From: Capillidium heterosporum
Lineage: Eukaryota > Entomophthoromycota > Entomophthoromycetes > Entomophthorales > Capillidiaceae
Reading direction: 5' to 3'
DNA: 64,000 nt
Assembly (NCBI GenBank): GCA_016630905.1
Contig: WBMQ01000003.1
Coordinates: 2,046,001-2,110,000, forward strand
The notes below the pieces were generated by a model. That model was not told the origin of the DNA. It worked only from the letters and a program-made list of their open reading frames with translations, and ran no database searches. Made by a program: the position numbers and the translations under genes. This document shows positions 1 to 12,067 of the stretch, piece after piece; position 1 is the stretch's first letter, and each line of letters begins with the position of its first letter.

Positions 1-2440
1 ATGACTTTGAAGGCGTACCCTTGATCAACTAAAAACTGCTGGCGACGCGACGAGTAGTACATCTCCTCAGTATCACGTGACACCAGTGTGTAGAAGTGGG
101 CTTGGTTGAGGCGGTTATGGTCGCTGGAGGTACGTTTCTTGGATCTTAAGATACGACCTAAGCGCTGGGCCTCCTGCCTACGTGACCCAAAGTGCGACGA
201 AATTTGGATGAGACAGCTGGCATCCGGCAAATCAATACTAGTGTCACCAACTTTGGATAGGAATAGCGTGTTCAAAAGTGGATTTAATCGGAACTGTTGC
301 AAGAGACGTAAGCGTTCCTGCTGGCTCGTAGCTCCGTAGATAAAAGGTCGTTGTAACTTCAAAGCGTAGGCTTTGAGTGCAAAGACATTGTCCGAGAAGA
401 CGATGATCTTATCACCACGTCCCTCGTGTAATTGGATGAGGTACTGACAGGCTTGGAATTTGGCTGGGTTCATAGCGTAGAGCAAAGCCCGCTTCCTTGA
501 GGACTGTTGGAGCAAGTATTCTCGGTAGAAGGATGCCGTCATGGGGCACCAAACTTCGGCGCACTCGACGGTGGCCAAGTGCCCCTGCTGGGCCAAGTCG
601 GACCAGCTCGCTTCGTACAGTTTGGGCCCGATGAGGAAGTTCAAGTCATCGATTTTGTTATCTTCCCGTACCAACGTCGCCGTCAACCCCAACTTGGTGT
701 GGGCAGCTACCTTGTTGACAACTTGACGGAACAAGTTGGCTGGGACGACATGAACCTCGTCCAAAACTAATAGACCCCACTCCCGACTCTGCAAATAGTC
801 CAGCATCTTCTTGGAGCTGTAGGAGCGGTGCTGCAAGTTGGCAACCATGCTGTAGGTGGTAACAATGATGCTGGTATCACTTTTGAAGGTCTCTTTCTGT
901 CCCGAGGTAAAGGTAGTCACCTGGTCGGCATCTATGGTCGTCCACGATAGGAACTGCTGCTTCCACTGGGCTACCGACACGGCTGATGTGCACAAGACCA
1001 GAGTCCGCTTCTTTATGGTGCAGGAGGCAGTGATGCCAACCAAAGTCTTGCCAGCTCCACAGGGTAGGACGATAAGTCCTGATCTTGCACGCCCGTTTCC
1101 GAACATGCGCGCTAAGCTCCGCTCCTGGTACGGTCGGATCTTGACGAAAGCCTTTAAATCCAGCTTGAGGTCTGGGTTTGTAGTGTCGTTGCGGAAGTCG
1201 TACTCCTCTAACACGGGAAATTCGAGCTCACTGCACCGCTTCTTTACGTGCTCGACGTGCGACGTCAGAATTTGAAAGGAGTGCACATCGTAGTCTTCAA
1301 TTACTCCGTCGTCTTCGTTGATAATACGGAAGAGATCATCTCCAATGCTCTTCAAGGTTGCTTTGGTGATATCGCTAGTTGGAGGCTCCGAAATCTTTTC
1401 GTTACTTTGATTTTTTGTCCCTGCAACTGAAAATCCTTTCTTGGTAGGTCCCTTCTCCAAAACGTAGTTCTCATCTTTAGCTGCTTTGGCCGACACTATC
1501 ACCTCGTCACTGGACAGCAAATTGAGTAAGAAGATATCAGAAGACTCTAAGTGGTAGGTGTTGTGTTTAAGCACTAACTTGACTTTGGCGTACGATGAAG
1601 TGCATTTACGTATGAAGTTTACGAATGACTCGGGTATTTCAATCTTGAAAATTAGACTAAACTCTGCCTATTCTTTACCTTGGATAGCTTGGTCAAGACA
1701 TCAATTATTTCGTTTGTATTTAAACCAACCGATACGGCGGCGTAGAGCGAGTAGGGTGTAATCTTATACTCGTGGAAGAGCCTAGGTCTTTTTGCAAAAT
1801 TACACTGTAAGCCATCTTTCACCACTATCTAAAAATAGTACCTCGATACTGGTTCAGCTATCGCCGTTAAAAAGTCTTGGGCCCGCGATGCCAGGGTAGA
1901 AAAGGCTTCCAAGATGAGTAGGGCGCCATCGTTATCGATATTTGGAGCGACCCAGAGTGGCCTTAAACTGTGGTCTTCTTTGAGTGGAAATGAACTCAAG
2001 TCGCAACCTTCAGGGAAGATAGAATTGGACAGGTAGCTCTTCTTGGACTTGAGAATTTTGGCTGGCTTTGGTTTGGGTTTTGGCTCTATTTTAAAATGAG
2101 CAAATATATTTTTACATTAAAGAATTAAAAAATATTACTTTGTTCAGTATCAGACTCTTCACTGGTTGCAGAATATATATATTGGACTTTATTAACTTTG
2201 CCTATTTAAACTTTCAATATACATTATCTTTGGCTTGAAAACTTACGTAAACTAGTCAATTGTACATCTGTAGGCGAAACTTTAAAGTCTAAAATGTAAC
2301 AATTTAAAACTATTACCAAAACAAAAACTAATTTGTATACCTGAATTGCTTCTCCCATCCGAACTACTCTGCTCAAAATCGAAATCCACATCTTCATTAT
2401 CTATTGAGTAGTTGACTTTTTTTCTCGGTCTTAGTGGCAT
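1..2440 (-). CDS. SSL2: TFIIH DNA helicase XPB/Ssl2 (3' end beyond left edge)
   Basis: ATP-dependent 3'-5' helicase/translocase of TFIIH, which opens promoters for RNA polymerase II and acts in nucleotide excision repair in the nucleus. Five exons on the minus strand: 2341-2440, 2247-2288, 1842-2085, 1679-1787 and 1643 to the edge, with introns of 35-161 bp, the shortest being 1644-1678. The reading frame stays open throughout. Visible motifs are [18 protein letters not shown] near 1750, Walker A ([11 protein letters not shown]) near 1040-1075, the DEVH box near 740-765, [11 protein letters not shown] near 395-425, and the C-terminal [16 protein letters not shown] at about 120-185 followed by the [17 protein letters not shown] block. 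Only the last residues are missing. The start ATG at 2438-2440 opens a short acidic N-terminus as in fungal Ssl2. Plus-strand open frames here are shadows. Confidence 0.96.
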
Positions 2441-2695
2441 CGTTATTCACTTAACTTTAGATCCAACTTGTCGCTTTATTTCGCCTGTAGCTTATATTCC
2501 ATCCTATACAAGAAATCGCAGCAATATTCTTTGATGTCTGAAAGTTAAGCCTTTGAACTTTGAAACTTGAATTTTACGTCATAGTTTATGGCAATCCAAT
2601 TTTGGATCCATGGATGAAAAGATTAGCGGCCAGCAACCTGCAAATGAAGTTGTAGATCCTTGAACTTTACTTTTGATCGATTCAGCAAGGAAACC

Positions 2696-2893
2696 ATGTC
2701 CACTCAGCTATTAGCATTTGCTCTACTCTTTTACCTACTATATCTATTAAAAAGCATTTGTAAGCCTATGCATTAATAAAGGCTATTGAAAATCGTACTT
2801 TGTGATTACCTTGTAGCAAGCCTTTCTAGCGCAAACAAGGGATGGACGGCAATCAACTTTGAAAATATCGGGCTTCATCTTCTACTTTTATAA
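2696..2893 (+). CDS. possible tiny membrane protein, spliced (tentative)
   Basis: A 46-residue frame is made by joining 2696-2759 and 2817-2893 across a GT-AG intron of 57 bp (2760-2816). The first 20 residues are strongly hydrophobic, so a single membrane segment at the N-terminus is likely. It lies 256 bp upstream of, and divergent from, the helicase gene. I recognise no family, and a frame this short can arise by chance. Confidence 0.25.
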
Positions 2894-4188
2894 GTTTTAT
2901 ACAATCGAGGACCTTTATTGCACAATACTTTCAAAGGATAATAGTGTCCGTCATGACATACTACCATTTTTGTATCTTAATACCGAGTATTTCAAGGGAT
3001 ATATATATTGGTTTCATTGCACCTTCCCCTTAAAATGAAAAGGGATAAAGATTTGCAGCCTTCTCTTCAAGCACTTTTACAGCACAGTTAGGGCCACAAT
3101 GTGCAGCTTTGGTCTAAAGCGGATGTATAATAAAATTAAGTTAAGAGGAATTATAAATATATCTCGGCCAAGCTGTGGTGTATATTTAAAAGTGTGACCG
3201 AATCTACCTTTTAACCGTTGCCGTTGTTCTCACATTCATAAAATAAGTGGTTGCCGTATAACTTGTCTAGGTGTCATTCTTATAAAGAACTTTCAATGAC
3301 AACCCTTTTTGACAGAACAATTGTAGTAGTTTTTATACGGATCTAAAGATAAATAGATGCTAATTAGATAGATGATCATCAATCAAACATTGATTTGTAG
3401 CAGCATGTAAGGGATTGGCAACAGGAATCATAGGCAAAGTAGCTAATGTGCAGCTATAGGCGTATCCAACCCAGTACAGACCGCATGCCTAGCCACTGTG
3501 TATGTTTCTTAAGCTGCATCTATATTTTAGCACCAATCTCAGGCTAAGGATCTAAAATATTAGAATCTGAACCTTCAATCGAATTTTTTCCAAAAATAGC
3601 TTAATGGCACGTGAAGTCAATCTCACAACCTAAGAATTTGGAAGTCACGATTGCATGGTGTAACAAATTAAACAAACGTAACCTAAAACATCTAATTTCA
3701 ACAGCAAGGGTAGGCTGGCAAATTAGATCATCTAGAATGCTGGCCTTATTGGCAAAGCTGGAACTTCAAACGAAACCTAGCCAATAGCAATGCTACAGTT
3801 GATATAACCTATTCTCTTTACTAACCCCTTTTGATTAGGGCAGCCCTTAACACTAAATTTCAACATCCCTTCAAAATCCCTAAAATTTAACTGAATGCAG
3901 TCAACGGTTGACCTAATTTTGACTAAAGGCATGGATATCATTGGCCAAACCAAAGTTCAAAGATCACTTGAAAGCTTGGTCATGCCTTTTATTAGGCAAC
4001 CATTTAAATTGTTGAATCATGTCAAAGGCTTATTAAATTGTATTCAAATCAAATGCTGGAGTCTTAACCAACTTTACATTCTATCAAAGCAGTTGAAAGT
4101 TAAATTTACCCCACTACATCGCAGTCCTGACTCCAACTTGCCCAACCACTTCAAATTTTGACTACGACTACAACTGTTAATACGAACG
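2894..4188. other. intergenic, no gene recognised
   Basis: No convincing gene on either strand. An 88-codon frame at 3895-4161 has no recognisable motif and I do not accept it. The last 200 bases are C-rich on the plus strand and probably hold the promoter of the bHLH gene. Confidence 0.5.
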
Positions 4189-5160
4189 ATGGACAACTAT
4201 ATCAACCGGTCGTTGGGCTTGCCCAACTTGAGCAGCAACACCATATTAGACCCAAAGGACCATACGTCAAAGTGGTTCCAGTCATCAGGTACACAGTTCT
4301 ACAATATCTAGTTTTAATTTCCATATGCAAAAATAGGACTACCGCCGTTGCCCGAACCTTCCTTCTTTATGGGCGAGCCTCCCGTCTTAGATAGGTCTCT
4401 CTCCCTATTCGACCCTAGTGAGAAGCAGTTCCTAACTGGCTTCTTGGACAACTTGGTCGAGGATAAAAATGAGTTCATTTTACCAGCCGCCTTGGATTTC
4501 TCCGCCTTATTTTCGGGCTACAACCAACACCAATCGCTACCGCAAAACACCATGTCCATACCCAAGCCTCAGGACCAAACCCAATTCAACCTTCTACCTT
4601 ACGCCACCAATTTCAACCATAACGCCAACCTCCGCAACAACTACTTCAACAGGGCGGGCGACCTCTACTCGCACATAATGCCTAAACATCACACGACCCC
4701 TTTGTACTCAGCCGACCCTAGCCAAGATATGTCCATGCCCTCCATTATCAACGACTGCGGTGACTTTGAAGCAAACTACCCCCCGCTTAAAAGCGATTCG
4801 TCAATAACTCCAAGCCGCAACGGTGAAAAACCTACTAAACCGGGCTCAGCTAGCTACAACCCCTACCCCATACCGACTGAAGTCAAGTCAAAACCAGCTA
4901 CCCAAGGTAGGCGTCGCGAACCTGGCGGTAAGTCTGAGCAACGCAAAACCAACCACATTGCCTCCGAGCAGAAGCGTCGTGATTTAATAAAGCAAGGCTT
5001 CGATCAGCTAACGGAGATCGTGCCTGCTTTACAGCATGTGCACCTTTCTAAAGCTACCATCCTTAATCGGGCTGCCGAGTATTTGGAGACGTTGATAAGT
5101 TCAAATAAGAGCTTGGAGCTGCAGATCGAGGAGCTGCAGCTTAAGATGCGCAAGTATTAG
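4189..5160 (+). CDS. bHLH transcription factor, Ino4/MLX-like
   Basis: Two exons, 4189-4288 and 4337-5160, with a 48-bp GT-AG intron; the product is 307 residues. The C-terminal 75 residues form a basic helix-loop-helix: NHIASEQKRRDLIKQGFDQL carries the E-x-x-R contact of E-box binders, then LSKATILNRAAEYLETL makes helix 2, with a leucine-rich coiled extension to the end. The central part is Pro/Asn/Ser rich and probably disordered. The domain resembles fungal Ino4-type and animal MLX-type bHLH proteins, which act as heterodimers on E-boxes in genes for lipid or sugar metabolism; that assignment is by motif likeness only. The start was chosen because exon 1 joins in frame and ATG at 4189 is the only upstream Met. 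Confidence 0.85.
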
Positions 5161-7161
5161 TATTCTATTTAAACGGACATTGGACTTATCTCGGATGCGT
5201 CATCTCCTTATTTATACCCGTAAGTCCACCTCAAAAAATTGCTAAGCTTCCTAATAGCCATCACCTTATCTAGCTAAAGTTATTCATAACAGCTATAGTC
5301 TTGCTTTCTGTATACATATTAAATTAAAATATCATTATCACTCAAACATTAATAAATGTCCTAGCCGTTTTAATGGTCAACTATAGCTATTTGAAGTTGG
5401 TTTTTGAATTTAATTTCTAAAACGATAATGTAAGTTGATACCTCTTTTCTTTAAGTACATATAGACGACTGCTTTTATGGAATTATATTGTCTGGATAGT
5501 AGGGATTGTTTCAATAGAAGGGATAGATCTACCTTTGGTTATAACTTTGGGAAACAAGTGGGCTAATATAGACCGACGACTCACCTATAGAGTACCTAGC
5601 TTTAATAGTTATACTATAAATCGCATTATACCACGATTTGATTAAAAGAAGTTAACGGCAAATCACCTACCGACTATAAGAATACACTGTTAAAACCCTA
5701 TATAGCTAAACTCTCACAATTCAAAGCGAGCGCTTCTGTACCAACCGATATTCATCCACCGACATCAAAAGCTATTGATCAGAGATAAAGTAAGAACTAT
5801 ACATGGTTTTATAGGTACAAGGTTAAAGCTTATAGAGTTGCAATAAAGAACAAGTATCTATAGATGAATATAGCGTGTCGAAGAGCTGTGATAAAAGATA
5901 CCCATTACTAGCAACGGTAAGGAAATGCTGTTTATGTCAGCTCAAAAGGTCGCATTTTTCCGTACTGTACCTACGGTTAAAAAATTGGAATTTCAATCCA
6001 GAACCCTGTCAAAATAGATATCGAGAGCTGTAGAAGCAGATGGATTGTTAACTGGGTACTGTGTAAAGTTTTGGATTGGGGAAGAATACAATGATGGAAA
6101 TAGTTGAAGGATTTAGAAATCAAACTTGGCTCTTTCAATTTTGATTAAGAAAAGGCGTTAAGGTTGTTAATGGAAAGTTGTAGACGAGCAAGAGCATCTC
6201 CACTAAGAACAATGCTGATTCATTGCCTATGGAAGTGAAAGATTCAAGTGATTTACTGTAGTCCGATGCTTAGAACGTAAGCTGAGGCTAAATAATGGAT
6301 AAAAAATAACTAAGTGTATTCTAATGTAGGTCTGAAGTATTTGAAAAATACTTTTAACTATACAATTCCATCGACTTGAATACTATAAAAGTATATCACC
6401 AAGTGATTGAAAGCTATTGGATGTAATTATTTAACTATCTATTGGACATTTTAATTTAAGCCTTTATAAAAACCAAGGTTTTGATTAAGCTAAGTAGTTA
6501 AAGTCATCTATAACCGACCTACAAGTCAAAGCCCTGTTGACAACTTGTATTTTAATAAATGATCTAAAAAGAGCTAACAAACCGAACTGAACATTGCTTT
6601 CAGTGAGTTGAATTGATAGTAGTTGGTACTGAAGCAGTTTAAATAAGATAAAGTAGCAGAATTAACCATCCGAATCGAATTGGATTCTATATCATATAAT
6701 GGAGTTTGATGACGGTCGTATAGGGAGTTAAAAGTAAAGTATTTGGCATCCCCTCCTATTATTGAACTCTTCAAGGTAAAGTTGGGACAGACAAGTTTGT
6801 GGATAAACTCTGATAGTGTGCATATTTTCCCTTCTTATGTATTAGGTCTCAGACTTGAGGTAGCACCAATAAACTTTGGATAAAACCAAGATAAGAACAC
6901 ATAACTACATATTATATCTACCTCCGTCCAAGTCAAAATTGAAAATTCGATCAATAACATCGCTATTTAAGCCAATTCTAAAGCTTATTATAGCTATTAA
7001 TTCAAATACAATAAATATAGACTATAGCAGTTGAAATTAAATCCACATCTTAGAAAATTTATAAATATACTTGTATTTAATAGCTACATTGTATCCTGAA
7101 TAAATGGTTGATTTTAGTAGTACCAATAGGCTGTACATCAAAGTAATTGAGCCAGTTCTTT
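5161..7161. other. intergenic, no gene recognised
   Basis: AT-rich stretch between convergent genes. Only short frames without motifs, no tRNA, and no clear repeat seen. Confidence 0.5.
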
Positions 7162-8309
7162 TCAATTTTCGATATGCTCAACCTCGGCATCGTCTGCTTG
7201 ATCTCCTTGTTCCTGCTCCTGTTCTTGTTCTTGTTCTTGTTCTTGTTCTTGTTCTTGCTCTGGATCAGATTCATGCACCTCCTCATTGGTCTCGAAGTTA
7301 CTGGTCAAGTTACTTTCCTCCATGATTTTGAGCAAGGAGTCAACATTAGAGTTGCTGTAAGACTCATCCTTGGAAACTTGGCGTTCACTAGTTTCCAATT
7401 CAGCCGCTGCTGCCATACTTCGTCGTGTCTTGCGTGGGGTTGGCTTGGCTTTCTTGGCGGTTGGTTTAGCTTTGGTAGTTGCTGGTTCCGATTTTCGGGC
7501 GGCTTTAGGTTTTTTCTCGTTGACAGAAAGTTTCTTGAACTCTTTGCTATTGAGGACCATACCTTTGTCGGCCGAGTGTACAAACTCGTCGCGCTCACTA
7601 GGTGGCAAGTAAGGTAAGAAGTGCACTGGGACATCAACTGGTTCGGCGTGGTTATGTTGCAGATTGCAAGACATAACTTCGATATACTGGAAAGGCTTCT
7701 GGCGCATGTTGATGAAGAAAGGACAGCATCCCTTCTTCTCTAAACTCGTCTTTTTGTTATTTTCTTCGGAGACGGAAGCTCCCATCAAGTCGGGTACTTG
7801 GGAAGTTTGTTCTACATTTTCTTGAGCTGGTTCCTGAACAGGCTCATCCAATTTGGGGGCTAAGCAAGAGCAGCGGTAGTAGAAGAAGGAGGATTTACGA
7901 TCGGAATCGGCTTTTGTTGCGTCCTGAGTACGGATCTTAGCACCAGCTAAGCGGGACATGGCCTTTATGGCGAATTTTACGTCTTCTCTAGTTTTGAAGT
8001 AAGAGCCTACTGTGAATAGACTAAAATCAAGTTAGTATAAGTAGAAGTTGAGCCTTACTTTTCAAAATCTTGAAGGGTATAGAGAGGTACACCAGCGTCA
8101 GAATTAGATGCTTGATTTAAGGCGACCGAACCATGATGATTCATCAACTTGGCCCCTTGTTTGGAATTGAAAAACTTGCTAAGTTCCGCGTAAGCTGACA
8201 TGAACTCCTCCGAGTCGGTATCGATCTCCAAGCAGTAGTCAGGTATAGTAGTTATGGCCTCATAAAGCTTGGTGACGATTTCCTTGATGGCTGAAGTTTC
8301 GACTTTCAT
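7162..8309 (-). CDS. WRKY/GCM1-superfamily (FAR1-like) zinc-finger protein with acidic EQ tail
   Basis: Two exons, 8059-8309 and 7162-8020, joined over a 38-bp intron (8021-8058), give 369 residues. After a helical N-terminal part of about 85 residues comes a block with GSYFKTREDVKFAIK, then FFYYRCSC, then KKGCCPFFINM and SCNLQHNH. This Cys-Cys...His-x-His layout is that of the WRKY-GCM1/FAR1 zinc-binding fold found in DNA-binding and MULE-transposase-derived proteins. A Lys/Pro/Ala-rich stretch resembling histone tails or AT hooks follows (KPKAARKSEPATTKAKPTAK), and the C-terminus is a run of about ten Glu-Gln dipeptides. The ATG at 8307-8309 is preferred because the frame upstream lacks an ATG. 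A nuclear DNA-binding role is inferred. No transposase catalytic core is present, so this looks like a host or domesticated protein. Confidence 0.75.
7201..7262 (-). repeat. hexanucleotide microsatellite encoding (Glu-Gln)n
   Basis: About ten copies of a 6-bp unit (TTGTTC on the plus strand), slightly impure at the ends, inside the coding sequence of the zinc-finger gene. It encodes alternating Glu and Gln and is likely to vary in length between strains. Confidence 0.9.
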
Positions 8310-10156
8310 TTTTTCGTTTGGATTAGTGCTAAACGAAAGAATCAAATAATTCAAATTTGGGCGGCTTTATAATCTTTAGTTTTGAGATTCAGGTTTTGGA
8401 TCAAGAGGGAATTGCCAATTGACTTTGATTAGTTGAGCAATAAGCTTGTGGAAATAGGTTAGCTAATTGGTTCGAATAGGTTGCATAATCTGCCTTGATC
8501 TGAGGTGCCCAGTTTCAACACTTTGGACGTTATTATTGGCTTTATTTTAGAAATTGAATTGGTTTGGATTTAGGGATCAGTTTCGCTTAGGTTTAGTTTT
8601 GATTTCCGTTTCAATTAGATAAGTTTACCCGGTTTCCCGTTCTTGTTAAGTAGGGATCCTAGTATAGCCAATGAATATGTAAACTGCAGGCAGCTATTGG
8701 TTGGGTTTAGCTCTGAAATTTGGCCAAATTTATTTTACATGTGACGAAAGTTGAATCTTCAAAGCAACCCAATTTTACTTTGAGGCTCGTGCTAATTTGC
8801 CTTTTAAAGATGTATCGATGTCTCAAGATTTATAGTACACCTTTACTATTTCTTACAAAAAGTTGCGTTCCTATCCTGGCTTTGTTAAACAAGCACCTTT
8901 AGCTTTAGAGCTATAAGCTTTTTTAGAAAATACTTTCATAGAAAGCATATCTTCTTGAGAGAATTCAACTTTGAAAGAAATCCTTTATAGGAACATAAAA
9001 GACGTCATAGCTTATATAGTTTAAAACCATCAAAAATTAGACTAAGCAGTATACTTGCACCTAACAAAGGTATCCCTCAAAAGTCACCCTATTCTTCACA
9101 AGAACGATCTAAACTTGCCATTTTTAAGTGGCTTGTAAATAGATCAAAGGCTATAAACGTAAATATTGCTGAAATACTTTAGATTCGTTAAACTATACGC
9201 TAATTAAATACTTCCCCATAGCTTCTATTGAGCTACTTTTTAATGCTGATGGATCCAACTAACATACTTATACATCTTTGAGAAACATTAGATGGCTTTA
9301 CCCACTTGTACTAAAATGAGACAAAAACCTTAACACTTTACGACACCTAGTTAAATTGATTGAAATTAAATTGAGTCCAATCATTAAAGCAAATGCTCGC
9401 AAATATATTAGATAAAACCTGGCCATCCCTTTGCCATCAGCAAACTAGGTACCATATCCTTAATTCTCTGTTTAATTATTAATGAAATCTATATTAGGAT
9501 GAAGTCATACCGACACACGGGCGGATGGGAGAGTTTAAACTCTTACTAAATCGACTTGGACGATGAGTCAAAATATTGAGATCGGTAGACGAAGTAGCTC
9601 TCCAGAAACCTTTATTTATCAACAAACACTCTAACACGGTTTCTTATCATGGGATTAGCATCAATAAACGGGTGGGTAGGAAGTTGAAGATATTCGATCA
9701 AGTTGGGCCAGTATTGCTTTCAGCAACAAAGACGAATCATATTCATCAAAACAATTGAAAGCTGAAGCACCCATTGGATAAAGCTGTTCATGAGCCAAAT
9801 ATGTGATTTCAAAGATTAAAGAATAGTTATCAAATCCTGAAAGTGGCAAGGGATTGAGGTCAACATGTATTTTGCTGTTGTGAAACGTCATCAAAGAATG
9901 AAAGCTGGCGAATAGAGCACCTCAAAACGCAAATTTAATTGGTCATCAATCAAACATTCCACTACACGATGATCCAATTTGGAAACTTCATGTTGAAAAT
10001 AAAACAAGGGTGATAATGAATGCATCCCCTATAAGTACATTCACTTTTACGATAAGTACTCAAGCTAAACATTTTACATTTCCACTTTCTCAAAAGTAAA
10101 CTTGAACTTCAACTTCAACTTCCTGAAAGGTCGTACTTACCGAACTCATAACAAAG
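8310..10156. other. intergenic, no gene recognised
   Basis: Divergent promoter region between the zinc-finger gene and the NTF2-like gene. Short frames at 8720-8902 and 9576-9758 lack any motif. Nothing else seen. Confidence 0.5.
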
Positions 10157-10935
10157 ATGCAGAACTACGAGTGGAAACTCAACTTCGAGAGTAAGCGCTA
10201 TTTTACACCCCTGACTAACCTTTAATTTTAGAAATCATTGACCAGCTCTACGGCTCCCAACGCGAAAATCAGGACCGAACCCTAGATGAAGTCTTCACCC
10301 ACGATGTCAAGCTGGAGCAGCCCTTGTTCTCAGTACAGGGGCGTCAGTCGGTAAAGCACATCTTCCACCTCTACCGCGTCATCAACTTAGGGAACGCCGT
10401 CCAAAAGAGCTTCCAACTGAACATCGATGAGAAGAAGGAGGCCATTGTTACCTTTGACCAACAGTTCAAGCCGCGTCTCCTCCCCTTCTTTGATTTACAG
10501 TTCCCAGCTATGACCATCTTCACTTTCACTGAAACTGAAAACGGCCACTATGCCATTAGTAAGATTCGTGACATTGTAGATCCATTTGACGTTGTCGCTT
10601 CCCTTCCTTTCGTCGGATATCTGTTCCAAGATATTGTAAGACCTTTGGCTGGTGCCGCCTTAGTTGCTGTTGGCTCTTTAGCTGACAGCGAACAGGTAAA
10701 GGAAGCCCAAGAACGGGCCAACAAGTTGGCCCACAACAGCTCTGAGTTCCTGAAGGATCAACGTGACAGCCTGTATGCCGTCACCAACCAGTACAAGGAG
10801 GTTTTAAATGATACCACCACCTACACAGCCAAAGTCTTGAACGGCGTCAAAGATCAAATTGTTGATGGTATCGATCAAGGTCGTCCACCCCTCCAACGGA
10901 GCTTCCAACGGCCATTAATCTCAAATGCTCTATAA
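10157..10935 (+). CDS. NTF2-like (SigF-like) domain protein
   Basis: Exons 10157-10190 and 10232-10935 around a 41-bp intron give 245 residues. The part from about residue 10 to 135 reads as an NTF2-like cone: a helix with DQLYG, an acidic loop with DEVFTHDVKLEQPLF, a conserved turn before VKHIFHLYRVINLG, then beta strands ending in GHYAISKIRDIVDPFDV. This is the layout of the fungal SigF-like NTF2-like proteins, whose role is unknown. A hydrophobic stretch near residues 145-175 (VGYLFQDIVRPLAGAALVAV) could lie in a membrane, and the C-terminus is helical and polar. The start is set by the splice, because the uninterrupted frame starts without Met. Confidence 0.7.
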
Positions 10936-12067
10936 TTCTACCTCCTTATATCGGTTATCATCTGCTTCTAAACTATTTGGAATAAATTTACGTTTACTAC
11001 GCTATAAATAGCTTTATTTTATATATGTATGTATCGGTTTGTACATTTTAATTTTATTAGATATTTTAATGGGTTTAAAATGCAAAACCTAATAGTATGT
11101 ATAACAGCTGTATATACAGTTTAAACATTTAAAAATTGTATATATAAGTTTAATGTGTACTGCTTTAAAGCAGATTTCTTCATCCTTTCAAAACCTAACA
11201 AATCTGTTCAAATGAATTGCAAACTCCAAATTATATGTTCCAAATATTAGCACCATTATATTTATAAGCTCATAAGAAACTCATCATCTCAAAACGAATT
11301 AAGGGTAGTCGATACAACAAATTTGGAACAAAAGATCAAGAAATATTTCATCTAATTTTCATAGAAAATTTAAATATTAAAGGGGTAGTCATAGTACGGC
11401 ACTAAAGGACATAGGATGATAATAAATTTACATAGATAGTTGAAGGCTATCATTCATTTGAAATGATAGTTTAGATTTGTATCTTCTATAGGATTGTAGT
11501 CAATTTCATCGATGTTTATGATAAAGTACTTGATAGAACCAATGCTTTAAAGATGCTGAAATTAGTAAAGTATATTAGAAAACTTCATACAATGATTCTT
11601 ATCAGCACTAGTTGTTGTAGATGTTTAGTAATTTTATAAGTATATTTATACCACCTCATTAGATATAAAATAACGGATAGGTACACTAATTCTTCCTATC
11701 GACTCTAGTAAAATGCTTGATATCCTCTACTTTAGCACCAATTACAACACCTACAATTGTATCTCCAACTTAACAAACCCGTTGACTGATATGTTTGATG
11801 AGTCAGAGCTTATTGAACTGTGCATCCCTTTCTTTATAAACTGTCAAAATTCTACATTCCACTTGAACTCAAAACCATTCCAGTATATTTTCCAAGCAAA
11901 AAGAACCAATAAAGTACGCTTAGATCCAAATTCTCTGGGTAAATTTCTAACTTACTTTTTGCTAAATTTTTAGTTGGAAATGGCTTGGAGTGAATCCTTT
12001 TGTTTTATACAACTGAAGTACCAGACTCCACCTACCTCATTCTAAAGGACTAATAGGAAATAACAAA
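10936..12067. other. intergenic, no gene recognised
   Basis: AT-rich. An 86-codon frame at 11713-11973 starts with ATG but shows no motif, and I leave it out. Poly(A)-signal-like AATAAA lies shortly after the preceding stop, near 10981. Confidence 0.5.

Noticed and set aside
106-1761. Plus-strand open frames over the first 1.8 kb
   Set aside because: They are antisense shadows of the XPB/Ssl2 coding sequence, which is clear on the minus strand.
3895-4161. 88-codon plus-strand frame before the bHLH gene
   Set aside because: No motif, overlaps the likely promoter and ends just before the true first exon.
7104-7637. Frames rich in Leu/Phe/Val on both strands
   Set aside because: Out-of-frame or antisense readings of the Glu-Gln microsatellite and the Lys/Ala-rich linker.
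11713-11973. 86-codon ATG frame
   Set aside because: AT-rich, no homology signal that I recognise, no splice partners. It could be a gene but cannot be supported.
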